Source: an uncultured Porphyromonadaceae bacterium (GTDB lineage: Bacteria; Bacteroidota; Bacteroidia; Bacteroidales; Muribaculaceae). Taken from it: 5,146 nucleotides of DNA. The position numbers were made by a program, and so were the translations under genes. The notes under the pieces were generated by a model. It was not told where the DNA came from and made no database searches. It saw nothing but the letters and a program-made list of their open reading frames with translations. The stretch spans positions 1 to 5,146 of the forward strand of contig CAMWRO010000221.1 in the NCBI GenBank assembly GCA_947176615.1. The letters are read 5' to 3'. This document shows, piece after piece, positions 1 through 5,146 of this stretch. Every line of letters begins with the position of its first letter. Within the stretch, counting starts at the first letter, position 1.

Positions 1-1667
1 ACCCCAAGACATTCCTTGCCCGCCGTGCCGACGCGACCGCTCTTGCGGTGACATTTTTCAACAATGACATCTCGGTCGACAAGGCATCGGCTCCGGGTGC
101 CAAGCCGCAATACCGCGCATGGGAAAGCGACGACCTTTTCTATGACGGCTCCCGGGTCTGCTATCTGAAAGTTCCGCTTAAAAAGAATAAAGAGGCCCGT
201 GCAGTCATGGAGCGCACCTACAAGACTCCCGAGCAATTCTGCGAAATAATGCTCACCTCACCCTACTACACCGAAAACGCCCGCTATGAAATCAATGTGC
301 CGTCAAAACTCTCCGAAGCGATAACCATAACACCCATGTATCTGCCTGAAGGTGTCAACCTGCAGCGCGAAATCAGCGGCAACGGTGACGTGACCTATAT
401 CGTCGAACTCGTTTCACGCAATGGATCAAAAAACGAACCGCTGGCACCGTCACCCTCCATCTCGTCACCCAAACTGATGATTACCGGCCTTTTCCGCAAT
501 GTAGCCGAGCTGTATTCTTTCATGCACGGGACAATTTTGCCCGATAACGGCGACACTGCTCCCCTCGCGGCACAGGCTGCCGCCATTGTCGACGGCCTTG
601 ACAACGACTTTGACCGAGCTGCAGCAATTGCCTGCTGGGTCAGGCTCAATATACGCTATCTTGCCGTTGAACACGGAGAATACGCATTCCGCCCCGACCA
701 CGCATCGGCAGTATTCCAAAAACGCTACGGCGACTGCAAAGGCTCGGCCAACCTTATCAAGGCCATGCTCCGCAGTGTGGGTATTGACGGCCGGCTCGCG
801 TGGATAGGGACAGCCGGCCGTGTCGATACCGACTGGACCGAAATCCCTTCCGTGGCATCCGGAAACCACATGATTGCCGCCGCTGTCCTCCCCGACACCA
901 TTCTCTACCTCGACGGTACGGCATCCTACTGCCCACGGGGGTACTATACACCCGGCATAACAGGCCGACAGGTCATCATCGAGGACGGCGACAATTTTAT
1001 CATATCCCGCGTACCCGAAAACGCTATCGGCAGCGACAGGTACAGTTTCAACGCATCATTCCGGATAAATGGAACCGACATTACCGGCACTGTTGAGCAC
1101 CGGCTTAGCGGAGTCTATCGCTACGCATTTGAAAATGCCTGTAACGGACGTGACGCATCACGTCGCGACGACTTTGTCCGCGCCTATCTCACCCCGCCAA
1201 AACGCACTGTCGAATGGGGAAACATCTCTGTTGCAGATGTAGCTCCCGATGCATCCGAAACCTGCCTGACAGCTGACGTGGTCGAGAAAAAAGCTGTCAG
1301 CATGGTCGACGGCAAAATGTATCTTGACCTGCGTCCGTTACGCAACATCACTCTAAAACCTGTTGCCGAAAAAGGACGCTCAAAGGGCATCAGGCTGACA
1401 TCGGGATTCAAGATGACAGCCTCTATCGACGTTGCCGTTCCTGAAGGCTATAAAATCGACCCCGCGACAGAGGGATGCAAAAAGATTGATTCCCGGTGGT
1501 TCAAGGGGTGGGTAATGACCGAATCCACCCCTGACGGCATCAGGTGCACCGCCGAGGTCAATACCGGTGAAACCGAAGCATCACTCGGCGCCGTCCCGGA
1601 ATGGAACAAGGCATTGCGCGACATGATTAACATCTCTAACACACAGATTGCACTCATAAAACAGTAA
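1..1667 (+). CDS. DUF3857 / transglutaminase-like domain protein, 5'-truncated, catalytic triad intact
   Basis: The product is a probable secreted transglutaminase-like (papain-fold) protein; in bacteria such domains usually act as peptidases or amidases, but the substrate here is unknown. The frame is open from base 3 to the TAA at 1665-1667 (554 residues visible). No stop precedes the GTG at 48, and family sequence continues upstream of it, so the true start is outside the window. Comparison with the next gene suggests roughly 100 residues are missing, including any signal peptide. Numbering from base 48: the end of DUF3857 spans about 1-130, with the family-like DDLFYDGSR motif at 28-36. 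The transglutaminase core spans about 185-305: Cys230 in YGDCKG (735-737), His274 in GNHMI (867-869) and Asp289 in YLDGT (912-914) match the expected Cys-His-Asp triad. A beta-rich C-terminal domain follows, including VPEGYKIDP (about 464-472). It lies 5 bases before its paralogue. Family assignment is firm; biological role is not. Confidence 0.9.
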   Translation, partial: PKTFLARRADATALAVTFFNNDISVDKASAPGAKPQYRAWESDDLFYDGSRVCYLKVPLKKNKEARAVMERTYKTPEQFCEIMLTSPYYTENARYEINVPSKLSEAITITPMYLPEGVNLQREISGNGDVTYIVELVSRNGSKNEPLAPSPSISSPKLMITGLFRNVAELYSFMHGTILPDNGDTAPLAAQAAAIVDGLDNDFDRAAAIACWVRLNIRYLAVEHGEYAFRPDHASAVFQKRYGDCKGSANLIKAMLRSVGIDGRLAWIGTAGRVDTDWTEIPSVASGNHMIAAAVLPDTILYLDGTASYCPRGYYTPGITGRQVIIEDGDNFIISRVPENAIGSDRYSFNASFRINGTDITGTVEHRLSGVYRYAFENACNGRDASRRDDFVRAYLTPPKRTVEWGNISVADVAPDASETCLTADVVEKKAVSMVDGKMYLDLRPLRNITLKPVAEKGRSKGIRLTSGFKMTASIDVAVPEGYKIDPATEGCKKIDSRWFKGWVMTESTPDGIRCTAEVNTGETEASLGAVPEWNKALRDMINISNTQIALIKQ

Positions 1668-1672
1668 CCGCT

Positions 1673-3820
1673 ATGAAATACCGAGCACTGATTATCCTCA
1701 TAGCCATTGCGGCCGCAATACCGGCTATGGCTCTTAACGAAAAGTTTTTCCACAAAGCCGACGAGAAGGTATGGTCGATGGAAATTCCAGAATTCAACCC
1801 CCGCACTGAAATTCCCGATTCGGTCGCCGACGGAGCCTCGGCGGTGATTATCGCCGACTACCTCGACATCAAGGTTGACCGTGAGATTCAACAGTCAGCA
1901 TTGAAAGCCACCGGCAAAACCAACCGCATGACACGCGACAAAATCCGCCGCGTAATGGTCAAGATGCTTGACCAAAGCGCAGTGGAACGATTTTCCGACT
2001 TTGAATTTGGAGACCGCGAGTCGTTCCGCCTCAAAGGGAAGCTCCCGATGCTTGGAATCGAAAAGGCATGGGGCGCAAAAGTACACAAACCCGACGGCAC
2101 CGTTACCGTCGTCAATATAAAAGATGCGTTCTCCATAGGCGACGGCAAGAAGGGAGACGACAACCGCAAGTTCAAGATTGCTGTCCCCGGCCTGTCGGTT
2201 GGCGACGTTCTCGAATACTACTATTATACCGAAGAATGGCTTGAGGAATTCAACCTCCCCTCAGTCGATATTGATGTGGTGGGCAGCTATCCCATGCTGA
2301 ATCTCTTGGTAAAAGGGGAATTCAACCCCGACCTGACAATCGAATATCGCTCCTACAACGGTGCCCCGCTCCTATACCGCGAAGTAAACGAGCGTGGATA
2401 CAACACCTTTAACCTCCACATCATCAACATTCCGGCGGTCAACATCGGGGTATTCACCTCGATAAAGCGGCAAATACCATTCATCCGCATGAACTTCCTT
2501 AACAACACATCAATGATTTTCCGTCCGCGCTCGGCACGCGCCGGAGGTCTGTACGGAAATCTCCCCGCCGGCACTTATTATACCGATGTCGCCAACATGC
2601 TCAAAGCAACAAAATATGACAACTCGATTCCGGGACGTGCCATAAAACTCGTCAAAGACTATCAGAAAAACCATCCCGACCTGACCGACGACAGGCTCGC
2701 CGCCGTGGCATGGATAGCATTCAACTATGCCGTAATCAACAATGACCGTCACAAAATTGGCGACCGCCTCGGTGCCGTAATGTTCTGCGACATGCTCAAA
2801 AAACTGAAAATCGAGTATCCCGACGCTCTCGGCATAGGAATCATCAACTCCCGCAGCGACGTTCCGGTCAACGAAATCATCTCGTGGAGCGACCCTGACT
2901 ATGTGGCGGTTTACGGAGAGACAATTTTCTCTCCGCAACTTCTGCTGAACCATCAACCCGGAGAGCCGGCCGGTATTTATCAGGGTGAAATGATTGCCGC
3001 ATTCCCGGCTCTGGGAGATAAAACAGACCCGTCAAAACAGCCGGCAATATTCAACGTGAAAAGTCTGAAACACACAGGAAACTCGACTGTCCTCTCCACC
3101 GACGTCACAATTGACGATGACGACCGTCTAAGACTGTCCCACAACATGAAACTCCGCGGGTCACAGAAACATAACGTCGCGGGCATAACCACTCCCGACG
3201 AGTGGATAATGCATGCTGAAGAATTCCTTGAAATCCCCGAAGATAAACGTGTAAAGTCGACCCGGCGCGACTCTGAAGGAAGACAGAAGGAAATCAGGAA
3301 AGATATGTTTGACTGGATTGAAGAATCTATGGGGACACGGCCCGAATCAATCGAAAAGGTCGAGATTCTGTCGCGCGGAAACATGCCGGGAGAGGAAGCC
3401 ATAGAGTACAATGTCGACTGCGTGATGGACGGCCTTGTGTCACGCCTCGGAAATGACTACAATGTAAACATCGGCCGCATCTTCGGCCGCAACCCGCGAC
3501 TCGAAGGCAAAGACCGTGAACGGTCGTTTGACGCAATGCTGACGGTTCCGATTCAGGATTCCTACATCGTGACGCTCCACATTCCCGAGGGATATTCCGT
3601 CAGTCCGGAATCCATTGCCGCTCTCAGCAGCAAGGTCATAAACCTCGCGGGCATGTTCTATTCCGACGCTCACCTCAACGACAACGGCGACCTCGTCATC
3701 CAGTCACGCGTTCAATTAAAATCCAACATCGTGCCTCTTTCCCATTGGGCCGAACTGCTTGCCGTCCTCGACGCGGCCGCTCTGTTCAACGACACCTCTG
3801 TAATCTTATCCAAGAAATGA
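1673..3820 (+). CDS. Secreted DUF3857 protein with a degenerate transglutaminase-like domain (likely pseudoenzyme)
   Basis: Complete 715-residue paralogue of the preceding gene, probably periplasmic. Residues 1-20 form a signal peptide: Lys2 and Arg4, a hydrophobic core, then A-M-A before Leu21. There is no lipobox Cys. DUF3857 occupies about 50-260, including LSVGDVLEYYY at 174-184. The transglutaminase-like domain spans about 320-440, and a C-terminal beta domain with IPEGYSVSP parallels that of gene 1. Where gene 1 has GDCKG this protein has GDRLG (Arg365, 2765-2767). Where gene 1 has NHMI it has NEII (Glu401, 2873-2875). Where gene 1 has LDGT it has VYGET (Tyr414, 2912-2914). By this by-eye alignment all three catalytic residues are lost, so it is probably non-enzymatic: a binding or partner protein. 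Only two Cys are present (372 and 583). The ATG at 1673 is chosen because the signal peptide begins there, just after the previous stop. Its own stop overlaps the methyltransferase start. Confidence 0.93.
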   Translation: MKYRALIILIAIAAAIPAMALNEKFFHKADEKVWSMEIPEFNPRTEIPDSVADGASAVIIADYLDIKVDREIQQSALKATGKTNRMTRDKIRRVMVKMLDQSAVERFSDFEFGDRESFRLKGKLPMLGIEKAWGAKVHKPDGTVTVVNIKDAFSIGDGKKGDDNRKFKIAVPGLSVGDVLEYYYYTEEWLEEFNLPSVDIDVVGSYPMLNLLVKGEFNPDLTIEYRSYNGAPLLYREVNERGYNTFNLHIINIPAVNIGVFTSIKRQIPFIRMNFLNNTSMIFRPRSARAGGLYGNLPAGTYYTDVANMLKATKYDNSIPGRAIKLVKDYQKNHPDLTDDRLAAVAWIAFNYAVINNDRHKIGDRLGAVMFCDMLKKLKIEYPDALGIGIINSRSDVPVNEIISWSDPDYVAVYGETIFSPQLLLNHQPGEPAGIYQGEMIAAFPALGDKTDPSKQPAIFNVKSLKHTGNSTVLSTDVTIDDDDRLRLSHNMKLRGSQKHNVAGITTPDEWIMHAEEFLEIPEDKRVKSTRRDSEGRQKEIRKDMFDWIEESMGTRPESIEKVEILSRGNMPGEEAIEYNVDCVMDGLVSRLGNDYNVNIGRIFGRNPRLEGKDRERSFDAMLTVPIQDSYIVTLHIPEGYSVSPESIAALSSKVINLAGMFYSDAHLNDNGDLVIQSRVQLKSNIVPLSHWAELLAVLDAAALFNDTSVILSKK
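3817..3820 (+). other. ATGA stop/start overlap, DUF3857 gene to methyltransferase
   Basis: The methyltransferase ATG (3817-3819) overlaps the TGA (3818-3820) of the upstream gene. There is no Shine-Dalgarno-like purine run at normal spacing upstream (the preceding bases are AATCTTATCCAAGAA). Such overlaps usually mean translational coupling by reinitiation; that is inference. The overlap decides the methyltransferase start. Confidence 0.85.
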
Positions 3821-4491
3821 ACCAAGTTATTGATTATTACGACCGCATTGCGCGGCAATATGACGATGACCGATTCGGCAACTCCTACGGACAGTATATC
3901 GACACGCAGGAGCGGCAGCTGCTAAGAAGATGGAAAGTCGGAGACGAGGGGGAGAAGACCCTTGAAATCGCCTGTGGCACAGGACGGTTGCTCGACTTTG
4001 CCACTGCCGGAGTCGATGCGAGCGGCGAAATGCTTGAAATCGCCCGCACGAAACACCCCGCGATGCGTCTTGAACACGCGCTTGGAAACGCCACTCCGTT
4101 TGCCGACGGCGAGTTTTCAACCGTCTACTCCTTTCATCTGATGATGCACCTTGACATCGGCGAAATAAGAGGAATACTTGCCGAGGCTCACCGGCTCCTG
4201 CACCCGGGCGGACGGCTGATTTTCGACATCCCATCAAGCCTGCGCCGCCGCCTCGTGCGCCGTCCTCCTTCGGGATGGCACGGTGACACGTCGATGTCCC
4301 TCGCCTCTGTTGCGGCTCTTGCCGTCGACAATGGTTTCACCCTCGCGCGCAGCGGAGGCATAATGATGCTCCCAGTCCACCGCCTGCCATCCTTTATGCG
4401 CCGGTTCATGCGTGGTATCGACTCTTTCCTCACCCGCTCGCCACTGAAAGAATACAGTTCCTATCTTGTTGTAGAACTCACCCGACAATGA
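3817..4491 (+). CDS. Class I SAM-dependent methyltransferase
   Basis: A 224-residue cytoplasmic methyltransferase of the UbiE-like / Methyltransf_11-25 type, transferring a methyl group from S-adenosylmethionine to an unidentified acceptor. The N-terminal YDRIARQYD (8-16) is typical of the family. Motif I is TLEIACGTGR (48-57), the glycine-rich SAM loop. VDASGEML (66-73) supplies the acidic residue (Asp67) expected to bind the SAM ribose. NATPFADGEF (91-100) and the following strand form the next SAM-side motif, and LHPGGRLIFD (128-137) is the post-motif loop and strand. No signal peptide or membrane segment is seen. The frame stays open upstream to an ATG at 3745, but that extension is Arg-rich, lies inside the preceding gene and lacks family features. 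The ATG at 3817 gives a normal N-terminus and a 4-base overlap with the previous stop. The C-terminal region (about 150-224) is likely the substrate-specific part. The substrate cannot be named; small molecule, lipid or quinone precursor are all possible. Confidence 0.93.
   Translation: MNQVIDYYDRIARQYDDDRFGNSYGQYIDTQERQLLRRWKVGDEGEKTLEIACGTGRLLDFATAGVDASGEMLEIARTKHPAMRLEHALGNATPFADGEFSTVYSFHLMMHLDIGEIRGILAEAHRLLHPGGRLIFDIPSSLRRRLVRRPPSGWHGDTSMSLASVAALAVDNGFTLARSGGIMMLPVHRLPSFMRRFMRGIDSFLTRSPLKEYSSYLVVELTRQ
4488..4491 (+). other. ATGA stop/start overlap, methyltransferase to VanW-family gene
   Basis: The VanW-family ATG (4488-4490) overlaps the methyltransferase TGA (4489-4491). The upstream bases (GAACTCACCCGACA) contain no Shine-Dalgarno sequence, so coupled translation is the likely way this gene is started. 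The overlap fixes the VanW start and ties its output to that of the methyltransferase. Confidence 0.85.
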
Positions 4492-5146
4492 ATCTTCTCG
4501 CCCTGAAATCAACACTGCGCATGGCCGCGACACGGTTCCGTGACGCGCTCGGCCCCTCATGTTTTGCCCGGAAACGCGACACAGGTACTGCCATGCCCCA
4601 CTCCCTTGTATTGACCCAACCGTTCATGCCGTCACCCACCCTCGAGGCCAAAAAACACAATCTGCGCGAGGCTGCCCGGCTCATCAACCGGGTCACCGTC
4701 ATGCCCGACGAAACCTTCTCGTTCTGGCGCATCGTCGGCAACCCCAACGACCCATCGCGGTTCATGGAGGGCCGCAGCATCCGCGCCGGAGTCGCCACAA
4801 CCGACCGCGGAGGGGGACTGTGTCAGATTTCAGGCATAATCCACCACGCCGCACTGCTGGCCGGATGGAAAGTGACCGAGCGCCACAATCACTCCGTCGA
4901 CCTTTATACCGATGAGACACGTTTCGCTCCTCTCGGCACTGACGCGACCGTCTTTTACGGATTCAAAGACCTGCGGATTGTCAACGACACACCCGCTCCG
5001 CTGAAATTCCACATCGATATACTTCCCACCGAGCTGAAACTGACCGTCACAAGCTCCTTGCCGATAACGACCCTTCCCCTCGACATCCCTCTTGAACCCG
5101 ACCCCGCGGGGACTAAACATGTACCCTTCAGCCGCTCGGGCCGTGT
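4488..5146 (+). CDS. VanW family protein, 3'-truncated by the window edge
   Basis: The frame is open from the ATG at 4488 to the right edge (219 codons visible), so the stop is outside. It matches the VanW-like family (PF04294): NLREAARLINR (58-68), PDETFSFWRIVG (73-84), GGGLCQIS (108-115, Cys112 at 4821-4823), ERHNHS (131-136), PLGTDATV (148-155) and DLRIVND (161-167). The family is named after an accessory gene of the vanB vancomycin-resistance cluster, but its biochemical function is unknown and many members sit in bacteria with no such cluster. No ligase, dehydrogenase or dipeptidase resistance gene is visible here, so a resistance role should not be inferred. The N-terminus (1-22) looks like a basic amphipathic helix, not a signal peptide. 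VanW of the vanB cluster is about 275 residues, so perhaps 50-60 residues are missing. The start is supported by the ATGA overlap with the methyltransferase; Met12 and Met36 are weaker alternatives. Confidence 0.9.
   Translation, partial: MNLLALKSTLRMAATRFRDALGPSCFARKRDTGTAMPHSLVLTQPFMPSPTLEAKKHNLREAARLINRVTVMPDETFSFWRIVGNPNDPSRFMEGRSIRAGVATTDRGGGLCQISGIIHHAALLAGWKVTERHNHSVDLYTDETRFAPLGTDATVFYGFKDLRIVNDTPAPLKFHIDILPTELKLTVTSSLPITTLPLDIPLEPDPAGTKHVPFSRSGR

Noticed and set aside
465..869. Minus-strand ORFs inside gene 1 (for example 134 residues)
   Set aside because: They are antisense to a clearly conserved transglutaminase-like core, with no domain or independent start signal. Long antisense ORFs are expected from this codon usage.
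1668..1672. Promoter or terminator between genes 1 and 2
   Set aside because: The gap is five bases; there is no room for a regulatory element, and no hairpin with a T-run was seen at any junction.
2510..2956. 148-residue minus-strand ORF inside gene 2
   Set aside because: Its residues mirror the codons of the sense gene, and no family or motif is recognisable.
3745..3816. Upstream extension of the methyltransferase to an ATG at 3745 (24 extra residues)
   Set aside because: It lies inside the coding sequence of the preceding gene, reads as an Arg-rich out-of-frame shadow, and sits before a normal family N-terminus at 3817.
3827..4237. 136-residue minus-strand ORF opposite the methyltransferase
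   Set aside because: Arg-rich low-information sequence antisense to well-defined SAM-binding motifs.
4559..4915. 118-residue + strand ORF
   Set aside because: It is a different frame of the VanW-family gene, with Arg/His/Pro-rich shadow composition and no recognisable domain. The true frame there is the one open from 4488 to the right edge.
4488..5146. Vancomycin resistance gene cluster
   Set aside because: Only a VanW-family domain is present. No D-Ala-D-Lac ligase, VanH, VanX, VanY or two-component system is visible, and VanW homologues are widespread outside resistance clusters.

Overview
This window looks like a piece of a Bacteroidota chromosome, most likely order Bacteroidales. Muribaculaceae is a plausible family, but that is inference. 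The grounds are: (i) two consecutive genes of the DUF3857 plus transglutaminase-like family in the form common in Bacteroidota; (ii) no recognisable Shine-Dalgarno sequence before any of the three visible starts, as is usual in this phylum; (iii) moderately G+C-rich coding sequence with many C-ending codons. No RNA gene, mobile element, CRISPR array, tRNA or plasmid/phage signature was seen.

Layout: four genes, all on the + strand, fill the window with almost no intergenic DNA. (1) Bases 1-1667: 3' part of a DUF3857/transglutaminase-like protein. The frame is open to the left edge, so its start lies outside the window. It keeps a full Cys-His-Asp triad. (2) Bases 1673-3820: a complete, secreted 715-residue paralogue of gene 1. 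All three triad positions appear to be replaced, so it is a likely pseudoenzyme. (3) Bases 3817-4491: a 224-residue class I SAM-dependent methyltransferase. (4) Bases 4488-5146 and beyond: a VanW-family protein cut off by the right edge.

The gene 1-2 gap is 5 bases, and the 2-3 and 3-4 junctions are both 4-base ATGA stop/start overlaps. This strongly suggests one operon with translational coupling. Genes 1 and 2 probably act beyond the inner membrane: gene 2 has a clear signal peptide, while that of gene 1, if any, is outside the window. Gene 3 should be cytoplasmic, and the location of gene 4 is unclear. The best reading is an enzyme/pseudoenzyme pair of envelope proteins linked to a methyltransferase-VanW pair. 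No substrate or pathway can be assigned from sequence alone. Despite the VanW name, nothing here points to glycopeptide resistance.

No stretch of more than a few bases lacks a gene, and no promoter or terminator is visible. Both probably lie outside the window.
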